64,000 bases of DNA, from NCBI RefSeq assembly GCF_010389155.1, contig NC_057766.1, positions 28,839,516-28,903,515 on the forward strand. The letters are read 5' to 3'. Below, piece after piece: positions 47,351 through 60,162 of the stretch. The notes beneath the pieces are model-generated. The model searched no databases. It worked only from the letters and a program-made list of their open reading frames with translations, and was not told where the DNA came from. The position numbers were made by a program, and so were the translations under genes. Origin of the DNA: Erigeron canadensis (taxonomy: Eukaryota > Streptophyta > Magnoliopsida > Asterales > Asteraceae). The stretch's first letter is position 1, and every line of letters starts with the position of its first letter.

Positions 47351-48417
47351 TTTATACGTGAAAGTGATTCTTGAACATTGTGGATAGGTAGTTGATGTAT
47401 ATTGGGTAAGGAAGTTACTTTTTGAGAAATTTTGAGGTATGCTGGTTGATAGTTGAAAGTGTTTATTGAAGTTAGATATTGAATTCTCGCGGCTTAGCTG
47501 TTTATGGTTTTTGGATCGATTACTTGCACTATTGAGCATGCAAGTAAGTTTTGAACTCTCTCAGATTATGGATAGTTTTTTTTTTTTTTTTTATGTTTTA
47601 TATCTTATAATTCTGATACATGGCAAGGGCGTTGAAGTTTGTGAGTTGTTTTATGCATATGAAGACAATTACTCTCCGGATTTTATGCTCTCATAGGTTT
47701 GGAATTAAGTAGTGAGTTGTTTTATAGTGTTATGCATATCATAAGTAATAATAATAGATGGAATTATGCTAGTATGTTGCTTTTCTTTTAGTCGCTTGAA
47801 TATAATATTACAAACGTTTAACTCAAGCATCGCAAGCATAAAATCTAAACTTACAGTAATCTACATCTCTACGTTCCATAACACAATCTAACCTTTCCTA
47901 AGCAACTATTTTCAAATTGTATCAAAGTGATACCGTTTGCTATGCATTATTATTGCTTAATTTAACGAAGATAATTCATTAACATCCTAAAGCCTTCTCA
48001 ACTATTATCAGTGATTTGCTAAATTGCTGGACAACTTAATGAAAGTTATATCATGTTATAGATATACGGAGTAGTTAGTAGGCTTACAGCCTTACGGTCA
48101 ATATTCTTTAGGTCTATAACTATTGAAAAAATAGAATTGTTACAATAAAGTGAATTGTTATAATGTTTTGATATACAATTTTATAAACTACCCACATATT
48201 TTCACAAATTTTCATACTTGCAATCAACCCCGGTCCATCAAAGTTTCTCAACTTTTAAAGGTTGGGGAAGGGAGCAGCTTTCCTTGACTCAAACACATGA
48301 CCTTTCATGATCCTTACACTCTGTCCCATGTCTTTACCTTATCAATCATTGAACAATCCTAAACCTACTGAACATTTTATTTTCACCCAGTGTCACACAT
48401 ATCAAACATGCCAGCAA
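47351..48417. other. Intergenic region PPR / PLD
   Basis: PPR 3' UTR with a poly-T run near 47578, then AT-rich sequence. A weak minus-strand tRNA-like stretch (GACTCAAACACATGACC at about 48289) may be a SINE relic. No gene recognised. Confidence 0.4.
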
Positions 48418-50702
48418 TCATGTAGTTAAGATATCAGGGAGTGTTGGTGAATGTACTCCCATTACTTTGCCTCCAACATCTGGGAAATTTTCATATCCAG
48501 GCAAGGAATTCACATTCCCGTCACCATCCACTTGTAAGGGATACCTTAGAAGATGACCTTGCAATGTTGTGTATTTTTCTACTGTGTATCTCATCCAGTT
48601 TTCTTCAGCTATTCGGTTAACTTTAGTCACACATTCCAGAGTTTTGGGATCCTTATATGCATTCTCTAGCGCCCCTAGGTGCTCAGCCCATAATGACATT
48701 CTGTAACCATAGACCTGAATCGTGCACACATGCTCTTTGTTAGAATCTGTTCCGAGACATTAGAGGTGGCAAGATGGGTGGAGCGCTCTGGTTGAGTGGC
48801 CAGTCAAAAGGGGTCAGGTTGAAGCATGCTGCATGCCAGTTTCTAGTTATGGCTAGACGAACTATCCTATTTTAGTTCTTATCTTTTTCTTTGATCAAGA
48901 TGAAATGTATGCATCAAAAATAGACTTTTGACGATTTTCAACTTTTTCCCTTTTATTTAAATAGTTTGATTTAACCATTTTGATATAAAAAGTAACCCGA
49001 ATTGATACATTTATAGATGAATGTGTCAATATCATACCTCATCTATAGTTTAATAGTTTATTAAAAAGAAAGTTATTTCCTATCTGCGATACAGTCAAGT
49101 TCTAAAGTTTTGGGAAATCAGTTTAGGTACAGAAAATGGGGTGAGCTGACAAACCTGTCCATTTGGGTGTCGCTTCCTTTTAGCCCACGTGTGATGAGGT
49201 TGATACGAACCCATGGCTATTTCTGTGTCCTTTGAACCAGCCAAAGATCTTTGATTAATATTGGCAGATCCCACTATAACATACTCATCGTCCACAATCA
49301 TTCCTTTCGCGTGCACATAAATCATGAACCTTTTGAACTTTTGTGAATTTGAGACCTATAAAGCAATCCAGTATTAACAATAAAAAATTTGTAAACGACT
49401 CTCTACAGATGGTTAATTGGTATCACTCATTTGTTTCAGAAGTATAATTCAGCATTACGATTTTAAATACATAGGTAGAAATACCTTCTCCTCTACAAAT
49501 GATGGACCCATTTTGAAAGGTATTTCTTCCCGTTTGCCAAGGCAGTAGAAGTTCAAATAGTCTTTAGGGTGCGCATCTAACTGCATGAACTTAATTGCTT
49601 CTGCAACAACACTGTACATCATTTGCATTGTCTGACTCTGCAATTACAACATTTGGAAGCCAGATATATACCTCATTTTAATAGATATTGTATTTTATTT
49701 TATTTATTTATTTATTGCCGTTTAGGCAATTAGGCCAACCCAACTACTTTACTATAGAAAACCAAAAGGCTTTTATTTCAATAATTTAAAGGCCATAACA
49801 TACTTGCCAATAGAGAATCTCTTGCACAGTGGCAGTAGTTGGGATGCCCTCTGGCCACATTGGGATGACAACATAAACTGCAAATCTCTCATTGTTTCTG
49901 ATCTTGCTTGCTATTTTTTGAGCCAACTCCATTGGGATTAGGTTATCAGCTCCTACAAGATTGGCAAGATAGCACACAGTTGCTTCAAAAACATGTTATC
50001 ATTTACAATGTAGAACATTGTGATTCATTTATGTCGACGAGAATAGAAAATTCTTATCACATGCGCCTTCATTTTAAGGATTTGAGACATTACACACTGT
50101 CAATTGAGGATGCAAATATTTACCCGCATTTTCATATGACCACCCATAAGACGATCCAATGAAATATTGATTTTCAATATAAATGAAATGCTGAGCTGAT
50201 CGGATTGCTTGGATATAGGCTGTCTGAATGCTTTTCTCTATAACCATATTTTTGGCAGTGATAAGATTCTGCAGGAACAGAATATCAACAATGCATACGC
50301 ATCATCAAAAATGGAGTGCTGAATATCATATCCATACAAGAATGAAAGTTAGCTTTGATTATTTACCTGTGCCTGGGCAACTTCCACAGTTTTGGGGAAC
50401 CCTTTCAGCGATCCAGAATCTATGGACCTGAAAATCTGCAGAGTACGAAAATCCTGTGAGGTTATCCAAAATAAAAGTTTATCCATTTACTTATCAATCC
50501 AGGCAACTTCATCTGCAATTAGTTAAATATTAAGGAATTTAAATATAATGCGCATACCTTTATATTCCATATATCATTGATGTTGCTTGGTTCATATTAA
50601 CATTAGTTACATACACAATAAATAGATATATTTATTATATAATATAGTTATATTATATATAAATTCATACATTATAGCTTTTTGTAAAGGAAAGTAAAAG
50701 AA

Positions 50703-50733
<31 letters not shown>

Positions 50734-52955
50734 TTTTTAGAACTAAAAGCTCCTACATCCTTTTATTCAAAAGCATATATAATTGTTGATAGTGTAGTAT
50801 CATATTCTATTAGTTAACAAAATTAAGTTTTCAGACAATATTTTGGCTCAACTAACCCGACCGGAAAATTATGTTTAGACTCAAACCTGTTACACATGAA
50901 GTGTCCATTTTTCCACTTCCATTGTTGAAGAAAAATAGGTTGTTTTTTTGTTTGTTCAAGGAGGGAGGCAGGGGATGAGGCAATTTGTAACCTACCTGCA
51001 CATGCCAGTTATCAGGATCATCTTCATTGGACACATACAATAAGGGGTCATCTCCAGGAACCACAGTGTGAACCCCATTTTCTGGAACAGGATATTTAGG
51101 ACTAGCAATCCATGAGATTCGGTCAATCTTTAACAATGCATCATCTTTCCATTTTGCTATCCTTTTGGCAACTAATGCAAATTCTCTCCATCTTGTAGCT
51201 TTTCTCCATCGTTGCTCAAAGTTGAGCAAAACATCATATGCAGCGGGACCTTCAATTTTGCAATGTAAGTCATGCCATGGCTGTCTTGGGGCCTTTGTTC
51301 CTTCCTAATTTGGTGAATTGGACTAAATTTAGTGAACTATACATACATACATCCTAGAGTTATGAATCTCACACTAATACTGATGGGAAATTGCAGAATC
51401 AGAAAGTTATATAACAGAACAGATTTTACAGAAACGGAAGATGAGATTGTATAGGCACTCACGGGGAATGTAGGTTGGTGAAAATCGTCCTTAAATACAC
51501 TGTCAAGATCATGAAATAACCTATGTTCAGGTGTGTCATATCTACCATCGCATAAATCAAGACCGCCTATAAAAGCTGTGATCTTTCTGTTATTACCATA
51601 TCCTTGTGTATCCACAAGTACACATTTCTGATGGTGTGTAAAAGCACCTCCAACAACCTAAAACATAAGATAAGATCATGTAAAGAAATAAGAATAAAAA
51701 ACGTGTTTAGCATATTTTTTTTTGTTGTTATTTCACACAGCTAACCTGTTGTTTGAACAGGCTAAGTTTACCGCTTCCATAACGAGGTGAGAGCACACAC
51801 TGCACAGATGAATGCTTGAAAAACTTTCTAGTTTCTTCATCATGAGTTTGCATTACTCCAGGCTGCATCATTTACCCAAATGAAACCTTTAATTTTAACC
51901 AGTACGTTTATTTTATGTATAGAAAACCGAACGACGATCAATTAGGAATCATAAACTTTACCGTGTTAACAAAAAACTTGCTGTGTGAAGTTTTATCATC
52001 CCAAACCAACAGCAAAACTCTAACCCCCTCTTCAGACTTATACTTGAGCAATTCACCAAGTGTCAAATCCCCTCCCCTGGGCAATGGCCTAGTCGGTTCT
52101 CTAATCAATTTAATCTTGTGAAAAATTGACCAACCAACAATGTATATCATATGATGAGCTGATGATATAGCATGACATATATCTTCCCAACATGAATTAT
52201 GTTCGAAAATCTTACCCCCGTCTAATTTAATCTCAGGCATTTTAGATTCAGCCCTAATATGGGCATCCTGATATAATGTCACCTGAGAACCTTTTCTCAC
52301 TGGAAAATATGTGTCACGGACACCTCTCTGGTTCGGATCTCCAGCAATCCCGTGCTGGTAAAGTGGATTCTTTTCACAGTGTGTAAACTTCATTTCTAGC
52401 CTGAGCATTGAGTCCTTGCGGGAATTCTTTAATGTGAACCAGTCAGAGATCATGTCCCCTGTGGCAATCTGCTCAGCCGGAATCTTTAATGTCCCTAACA
52501 CGTCAGCTCCAAAAAGGTCATCATCTTTTACTTCAAACTCCAAGTGAGCAAGGTTATGAGCTAATGGAATATTGAACCGCTCGTCCCACCTTGTTATAAC
52601 ATATATAAAACATAAATATATCATTTATACAATACAATAATTTAAGATATATTACATTCTTTCATCTTTACCTCGGGTTTCTGGAGTTCTTTAACACACG
52701 TGTACGTGCAACAGCAGCTTGAGGGACCGATACTTTAACATAAGGATCGCTAGCAATGATCTTCCGTCCACCCGAATGCTGTTTTACCTCACTAGATCCG
52801 GATTTAGGGGTGTCTTCAGGACACATATCAAAAGGCATACAACGGGCGATGTTTCCGGTGACTACATCCATGTTTGGTAAGTTCTGGGCTTCAATTATTC
52901 TGAGATACAAATCACCATGTAGGAACACAACCTTAGCTGAAGAATTATTCGCCAT
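48418..52955 (-). CDS. Phospholipase D, delta-type (C2-PLD)
   Basis: Hydrolyses phospholipids such as phosphatidylcholine to phosphatidic acid and a head group; plant delta-type enzymes are Ca2+-dependent and linked to stress signalling. Eleven exons on the minus strand: 52955-52672, 52589-51962, 51862-51746, 51657-51463, 51304-50996, 50435-50367, 50268-50124, 49952-49804, 49637-49485, 49355-49155 and 48714-48418; phases close at 848 residues. An N-terminal C2 domain ([34 protein letters not shown]) is followed by the two HKD motifs HQKCVLVD (residues 352-359) and HAKGMIVD (698-705), ENQYFIGSS, and a C-terminal PDILTT close to the family's end. The C2 insertion with RCMPFDMCP favours delta. 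Both catalytic motifs are intact. Start is the ATG at 52955, MANNSS. Confidence 0.92.
48761..48860. mobile_element. hAT-type MITE end in the last PLD intron
   Basis: TAGAGGTGGCAAGATGGGTGG at the left matches the hAT MITE end at 3053-3276. The right end was not found, so the true extent is unknown; the end coordinate is arbitrary. Confidence 0.4.
50703..50730. repeat. (TA)n microsatellite in a PLD intron
   Basis: About fourteen TA units between the PLD exons 51304-50996 and 50435-50367. Confidence 0.9.
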
Positions 52956-54564
52956 TTTGCAATTTGACAAATGAAATCACCAAATTAGTTCAAAGATGAA
53001 AATAACTACAAAACATAGAGAAATTTTTGAATTTTCTAATAGGTTATTTATTTTATAAAGATTTGGGCGCGCCAAAAACAGTTAAATACTGTTGTATTGG
53101 AAAAACCTCTCTTTGTTGGGGTTGCATACTTGCATTTATAGGAGCCATAATTATATATATAGCCTAAAGTTTTGTGGTTGCTTTCAAAGTTGTTTTCAAG
53201 TTTTAACTATAGATATCTTAATAGTTCTAGTTTTAACATACATTACATTTAAAATGTTTCATTGTAAATTGTGGGAGTAAGTAATCATGCATATATATAT
53301 GAAGGGAGGTGATATACAAAGATATATTTCATATTGATAATAAATTAATAATGATCCTTACGTAGTTGTATCAGTGTACCATTTATGTATGAAAAGTTTA
53401 TGTTCTGTTCCTAATAGACTTTTGTTTATTAGTTTAGCGTAGGTAACTTATGACATATTTTTAACCTCTTTGCGTTATTTGATCTATTATCGTGGTAAAA
53501 CAAAATTTTGATATACTGAGGCTTGTAATAATTAATTGGGCTAACTGTTTTTTATATATGTAGATGCTTGATATGTATAAATTATGAAATATGAAATAAT
53601 AACATATGAAAAAAGAATCATCTCACTATTTAAAAATTCTCGTAATTGTCTCTACATAAAAGGAACAAATGGATGAAAAAAAAAAAAAATACTTGTAAAT
53701 GTCGTGTATTACATAATTTGGTATACCACAAACGTGTGCTTATGTCCAAAGGATAACCTTTGGTTCCCCCTTTGGCAGCGCACCACATTAAAAATTAGAA
53801 TATTCATTCATTGGTTTATTTCTTTTGTGATTATTATTCTTCCTTCCATATAACTTATGCTCACAATTTTAATACTACCACTAGCTACCTTAATAAAGAA
53901 TAATACTTGTGAAATAACGAAGGCTAAATATTTGTGACGATTGAAGATGGAAGGGAAAATCAGAATTTTAGACTAAATACAGTAACACATACACATTTTA
54001 AACCCGTTTCTTTATCTAAAATAAATATATAAAGCTTAGATAATCTTGTTAACGAGAGGTCAGAGGTTCGATTTTTATCTCATTTAGGTAGTACTTAGAA
54101 GTAGTCTCTCTACATAGGTAGATGTAAGATCTGACTACATTTTAATCTGCTCATACACCGATATTGAGATTCAAAACCTATGAAAGACGTCAGTGGTGAG
54201 CAATTACTTTTCTCTTTTTATAATCTTGTTAACGACATATCAAATCATCATTGTCCGGTCATGAAACATTGATCAACAGTTCAACACTATCTTCATCATT
54301 TCCCTTTTTGATTAACAAAATGGTATAAGTCCAAACGATTTGCATTGTTTGACTTGTACAACCCATATTCTAGTAACATGTTAGAAACTCTAGAAACAAG
54401 AAAATCAATCCATTTTACAAGCATTAAAACTCTCCTACAAACCGCGTTTCCAAAAAGAAAAACAATAAGTCAAACAAAACCACCTTATACCTTCAAATTC
54501 TATATATCTTCATATCCAACCACCTTAAAAATCAAATCAAAAAATTTCCAAAAAAAAATAAAAA
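52956..54564. other. Divergent intergenic region PLD / At4g08330-like gene
   Basis: AT-rich upstream DNA of two divergent genes; contains a truncated SINE at 54056-54219. No other feature recognised. Confidence 0.4.
54056..54219 (+). mobile_element. 5'-truncated SINE, 16-bp TSD
   Basis: Flanked by a perfect 16-bp repeat ATAATCTTGTTAACGA at 54040-54055 and 54220-54235. Starts near a B box (AGAGGTTCGATTTT), so the A-box region is lost, and ends in a T-rich tail. Confidence 0.75.
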
Positions 54565-54945
54565 ATGGCATCGATCTATACATGTAACGAATGTGGCACA
54601 AATCTCAATCTCCAAACATCCAACCTTTTCCCACCCGATTTCTACTTCGAAGCAGGCAACAAAAACACACTTTCATTTGCATCTATTGATTCATCAAAGT
54701 TCAGATTTGTGAAAGAAGACAAGATCAGACCCTTTTTTGAAACAATCAATTATTGGGGGATCCAAAGAAAAAGAACAAAGATAATATGTAACAGTTGTGG
54801 TCGGTTAGTTGGTTATGAATATGATGATGGACCTCCTATGATGACTGGGACTGGTCAGTTTGGGTTTGGGCCTAGCCAGGCTATTCCTAGAGCTCCTAGA
54901 TATCGGTTTAAACTTAAATCTTTAAGGATTACTTCTGAGACTTAG
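54565..54945 (+). CDS. Uncharacterised CxxC protein, At4g08330-like
   Basis: A single-exon gene of 126 residues. Two CxxC knuckles, YTCNECGTNLNL near the N-terminus and IICNSCGRLVGYEYDDG about residue 76, suggest a small zinc-ribbon-like fold. The middle (RFVKEDKIRPFFETINYWG, RKRTKIIC) and the overall plan match a plant-specific family named after Arabidopsis At4g08330, annotated as chloroplastic but of unknown function. No clear transit peptide is visible. The tail is rich in Gly/Pro and ends with basic residues. The ATG at 54565 follows an A-rich 5' leader. Family identification is moderate; no biochemical role can be inferred. Confidence 0.8.
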   Translation: MASIYTCNECGTNLNLQTSNLFPPDFYFEAGNKNTLSFASIDSSKFRFVKEDKIRPFFETINYWGIQRKRTKIICNSCGRLVGYEYDDGPPMMTGTGQFGFGPSQAIPRAPRYRFKLKSLRITSET

Positions 54946-55306
54946 TTTTTTTTTTTTTTGTTTAAAGTATATTAATGTAAAACATTGTATTGAACTTGTC
55001 ATGTTTTGTTATTGTATTGCTTTTTTTGTATAAATTTGTTGTTGATTGTTGATGTATATGTATGTGGTTGATTTTCCTGTTTTTTTTTTTTTTCACTAGA
55101 AATTGATCACATACGAATTTAAGAAACAAATTAAACATAGCTTTAATATGTCACACCTATTTTTTGTATCATGTTACTTTGATGAACAAAAATATGAATC
55201 ATAGTCACAAAATTCATAAGATCATATGATATTTTTATGAAAAATCCCATTATGCAATCAGAAATCTGATTTCACAAGAAAATCATTAAAACAAAACAAA
55301 AAAAAA
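54946..55306. other. Short intergenic spacer
   Basis: 3' UTR with poly-T tracts and the A-rich leader of the P4H gene; nothing else seen. Confidence 0.4.
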
Positions 55307-56964
55307 ATGGTGCCTAGAGGGAGATTACATACTCGTGGTGGTGCATCAAAGAATTCATCATCATCATCAGCAGCACTGATATTTTCATTAATAATTATAT
55401 GTTTGTTTTTCATTTTAATCCTTCTTGCTCTTGGAATTCTTTCTATTCCAAGAGATTCTGTTAATACTTCTCAAGAAGCTAATGATCTTACCTCTATGGT
55501 TCAACGTGTAACCAATGCTGCTGCCACCAGGTCAGTTTTATAAATTTGTTGTTTTGGAATGTGACCCCCCGAATCGGTTTCAGATTATTTACTGCTGGAA
55601 ATGTATATAAAATGTTTTGGTATTTTGTGTGAATGTATGTAGAAGTGATGGTAAGGTGGAACATTGGGTTGAAGTTATCTCATGGGAGCCTAGAGCTGTT
55701 ATCTATCACAATTTCCTGGTTAGTTTTCTTTTCTTTTTTTTTCGTTTGATTTTAGATGCATAAATGTTTATATATTCACTCTAGCACTGTGTTTTAGATG
55801 ACTTATATATGTATTTAACTATAATTGGATCAATGTTTATTGTATGAACAAAGACTGATCAGTTGTGGATTTGTATCATGTGGAAATACACAAAAGTAAA
55901 ATATTTTCCTCTATTATGACAGTCGAAAGAAGAATGTGAATATCTAATTAATCTTGCTAAACCTCATATGGAGAAGTCAACCATTGTTGATAGTGTGACC
56001 GGCAAAAGCAAAGATAGTAGGTATTCAGTTTTGTCCTCTCTCTATTTCTGATTTTTTAAGTACTAATTCCATTCTAAGCACTTTGTCAGGCGTTATTGTT
56101 TCTACTTTCTACTAATTTGGCCTTATATCTTTATTCAGGGTACGCACAAGTTCTGGAACATTTTTAAAACGAGGACAAGATGAGACAGTCCGTGCTATTG
56201 AGAAAAGGATTGCAGACTTCACCTTCTTACCGGTTGGTAAGGATTTTTAAGCTACTTTAGTGGATTATTCGGATAAACTATTTGCCTATATAACACAAAC
56301 AGATTTACTGATTTGAATCTCTGTTCAGAACATGGTGAAGGACTCCAAGTTCTGCACTATGAAGTTGGTCAGAAATATGAACCTCACTTTGACTACTTCA
56401 ATGATGATTATAACACTAAGAAGGGGGGTCAACGAATGGCTACAGTTCTGATGTACCTGTAAGTGATGTGTTCTTATTGTATCTCATGGATATTGTATGA
56501 TCCCTTCTGATGTGTTTGAGTTAAATATCATTCTAAAGATCAGATGTTGAAGAAGGGGGCGAAACAGTCTTCCCTTCTGCAAAGGGAAACATTAGTGACG
56601 TACCTTGGTGGAATGAACTATCTGATTGTGGTAAAGAAGGGTTATCTGTTAAACCGAACATGGGAGATGCGTTACTTTTCTGGAGCTTAAAACCAGATGC
56701 AACTCCAGATCCTTCAAGTTTTCATGGTCTGTTATTGACATTTATCGAAGTGATGTATATTTTGTAGTTAGTCTGCAGGCAGCTGTGTAATTTTGTTGTT
56801 CATTGAGCTTTTCGTATATCATAATCGGTTTCTACACTTGTTTGAGACATGTTATATGACATTCTATACTTTCTGTTTTTATATTTCAAGGTGGATGCCC
56901 AGTTATTAAGGGCAACAAGTGGTCTTCTACAAAATGGATCCGTGTCAATGAGTATCGGACATAA
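55307..56964 (+). CDS. Prolyl 4-hydroxylase, copy 1 (membrane-anchored)
   Basis: 2-oxoglutarate/Fe(II) dioxygenase of the ER/Golgi that hydroxylates proline in cell-wall glycoproteins such as extensins. Seven exons: 55307-55530, 55643-55718, 55923-56020, 56139-56236, 56329-56458, 56539-56726 and 56891-56964; phases close at 295 residues, typical of plant P4Hs. A short basic/serine-rich cytosolic tail and one transmembrane segment (about residues 24-46) make it type II. The catalytic domain begins VISWEPRAVIYHNFL; iron ligands are H185 and D187 (EPHFDYF) and H271, and K281 is the expected 2-oxoglutarate lysine. The acceptor before 56539 (TCTAAAG) lacks a pyrimidine tract but is needed to keep the frame. 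It is the most complete copy of a three-member tandem array. Confidence 0.92.
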
Positions 56965-58110
56965 TTTTATAAGGTACTGCTATAAAGCTTCAAGCAATCA
57001 GTGCACATGTTTTCAGTAGATATCACCATTTGTTTAATTCACAGTTCTTTACATGATGCAGCTATTTCATCGAAGGTATAGGTGATTACTCTTACCATAT
57101 GTGTAGCTTACATCTCTCAGATAATTAGCCACTTTTATTTTTATTCTCTTTTGCCTTTAGGATTTACTAGTGAACCTGAGTCGGTATTTTTGCAGGTTTT
57201 CACCATGCTCTCATTGGTTTGCTCATCTAAAACTGTTGTTTAGAGATAACATGGAAGGTTTACAATCGCGAGAACAAATTTCTTTCAAATCTGATTACAC
57301 CCCGGCCTCATCCTTTGCTAGAGTTAAATTTGTTTTTCATTTTAGGATATATCACTGATGTTGATGCCCTTTATCACCACTCTAACTATTGGTTTACTTG
57401 TCTTGAGGCATGGATAAAGTTAATTGAATCTTGTCAAAAGAGTTACCGTTCATGGATTCAATACAATAATAGTTGATGGATAATATTGGGTCGGTTCAGG
57501 ACTATCGAGCTGTACAGAGCTTTTTATTTTAAGCCCCAGGGTTGGTCCATTTGTGCACCTCAGCCAGATTGTGTAAATTTTGTGTTAACCATACTGTCTT
57601 GGTTTACATAACCTTTTGAATGTGAAATGCATTCACTAGCTATGACTGCTTTGTGTATACAGCAGACCTGCAAACTTTTGATTTTGAAATGCTAATTATA
57701 TGGAAGCATTTGTTCAAACCAACCTTAGACGTCCTCAATCCTCACAGGTTTGAACTTCACTGGTAGCTTCTTGGGGGAGTCCAGGGAAAGGTTTCAGAAA
57801 CAGTCACAGGTGTACCTCAGTTAGGCTGTGAAGTTTTGAGTCAAAGACTCCCACTCTCTAGGTAAACCTAACAAGGAAAACCTCTTCTGTTTAATCGTTA
57901 TATGGAAACACTCGTTCTATTTTATATGTATAGTTCATTGTCTACATTTGTTATTTAGTGTTTGGACCCTTCTTGGCTTTTGATGTGTAGTCCTAAAATG
58001 TTAATAATACTTGCTATTTTTATATTCAAACTTGGAAGGATCCGAACCTCCTATGGCTCCCCTTAAATGTTCCACCATTTGTTTGGTTGCTTTTCACTTT
58101 GATCTTTTCA
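56965..58110. other. Spacer between P4H copies 1 and 2
   Basis: 3' UTR of copy 1 (which may contain an intron near 57000-57190) and the promoter of copy 2. No further gene recognised. Confidence 0.4.
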
Positions 58111-60162
58111 ATGAAGACTCCCTGTTTATTTTTCATTTTGGTCCTTATTGCTCATGGAATCCATTCGGTATCAACTAATCTTACCGACACTCATGATATT
58201 GTTCAACGTGTTGGTAACAACACTGGCAGGTCAGTTTGCATTTAGATTATAAATTGGTTTATTTTATAGTTGGGATTGCAATCTTCTCAAGTTGAAATCC
58301 GTCAAGTTGTTCATGTTGAACCAATAAAAAAGTTTAAACATTATAACGGGTCAACCACCTACTAAATTTTTTTTACCAACTTCAACTTTAGAGGATCTTT
58401 CCGGATTTATTTTAGATTGGACTCAAACTGCTTTGATCTTTGGTGTGTGAAGAAGTGATGGTTGCGATGGAAGAGTAGATCAATCCATTGAAGTGATCTC
58501 ATGGGAGCCTAGAGCCACCGTCTATCATAATTTCTTGGTCAGTATTAGTGATTCTTAGCTTTTTATATTCATGTTAATTGGTTTGATTTATTTTTTGAAG
58601 TGGATGATTTGGAAAATTGGTAATTAAGTTAATCCTGAACATAATGCAATAATCCATCCTTTTTGTAGAGATAAAAAGTTAGTGTTTAAAAACAAAAAGA
58701 AAGCGTTGTGTTTGTGATTGCACAAAGACTAATAAGTTGTGAGTTTGCATTTTGTGGAAACACACGGAACTAAACTATGTTTCCTTTTTAATGACAGACG
58801 AAAGAAGAGTGTGAGCATCTAATTGATATTGCTAAACCTCATATGGAGAAGTCCACAGTTTTTGACTTAAGGACCAAGTCGACAGTCATAGATACTAGGT
58901 ATGCAGTTTATATGACTAAACACCAAGTTACAGTCGATTTACGGGATGCTCTAAACGACTACAACCCCCTCTATAGATGGGGAATTCATATAACTAATCC
59001 TAGTTCTACTACCAGCATTATGATTGTACTGCATTTAGATTAGCTTCCTAAACTGCTTTTAACCTTGAGGTTCTTCTTGTCTAACGCTTCCTTCTTGATT
59101 ATTCTTCAACTCATGATCATCCACTTGTAGCTCTACCTCAAGCTTAACATGTTTGTTCCTGTGTACCTCGTGAAATCCTGCTTCACTCACATGACCAAGT
59201 CTCTTATTTCAGGTTCCGTGTATGTTCTATAACATTTCTGGAACGTGGGCAAGATGAAATAGTCCGGGCTATTGAGAAAAGGATAGCAGAGTTCACTTTC
59301 TTACCTGTAGGTATGTATATTAGAAAGCACATTCAATGTTTACTCACTTTTAATATTTACATTAATTGATTTCTAGCTGTTTCAACTTTCAAGTAAATAA
59401 ATTTGGACAACCAAAAAAGTTGAGTTTTGCTTCTAATATTGTTGCTAGGATACTCTACACATACTCCATTTTTCTTTTTCTTTTTTTTTTTTACTTCGTA
59501 TCTTGTTGAACGCCATTAAAAATCACTATTTAACCTTACACGGATAAACTGAGATTAATTTATGTTCAGAGCATGGTGAAGGACTTCAAGTTCTCCGCTT
59601 TGAAGTAGGTCAGAAATTTGGACCTCATTTTGACTTCTATCTGAATGATTATAACATCAGAAATGAGGGTCAGCGGATGGTAACAGTTGTGATGTACCTG
59701 TAAGTTACGTTTTTTTTTTCTTCTGCTTTCATGGAGTTCGTTTGGTGTCCTCTGACCTCTTTGATTACAGATCAGATGTTGAAGAAGGCGGTGACACGGT
59801 TTTCCCTTCTGCAAAGGGAATCTACAGTGATGTACGTTGGCGTAGTGCATTCTCTGAATGTGGTAAAAGAGGGTTATCTGTTAAACCAAAAACGGGGGAC
59901 GCATTAGTTTTCTGGAACATAAAACCAGATGGCACTTCCGATGATTCAAGTTTACATGGTCAGTTATCGCGTGTCACAACTTTGTATTCCTGCAGTTATT
60001 TGAGCTTTGCATACGCTAAACATCCTTATACTAAGGTTATATAAGACATGTTATGTAACACCAACTTTGACTTTCTCTCTTGGCATAGGCGAGTGCCCTG
60101 TTATCAAGGGGACTAAGTGGACCGCTACAAAATGGATTCACGACAAGGAGTACAAGGAATAA
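58111..60162 (+). CDS. Prolyl 4-hydroxylase, copy 2 (shortened N-terminus)
   Basis: Paralogue of copy 1 with the same seven-exon plan: 58111-58229, 58453-58537, 58798-58898, 59213-59310, 59570-59699, 59771-59958 and 60089-60162; phases close at 264 residues with no internal stop. The N-terminus is MKTPCLFFILVLIAHGIHS: the part matching the cytosolic tail of copy 1 is gone, so the hydrophobic segment now sits at the extreme N-terminus and looks like a cleavable signal peptide. Iron ligands are kept (GPHFDFY; SLHGECPVIKG), as is the downstream lysine, but LHYEVGQKYEPH of copy 1 reads LRFEVGQKFGPH, replacing conserved tyrosines by phenylalanine. Probably expressed and perhaps soluble in the lumen; activity should not be taken for granted. 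Confidence 0.85.
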
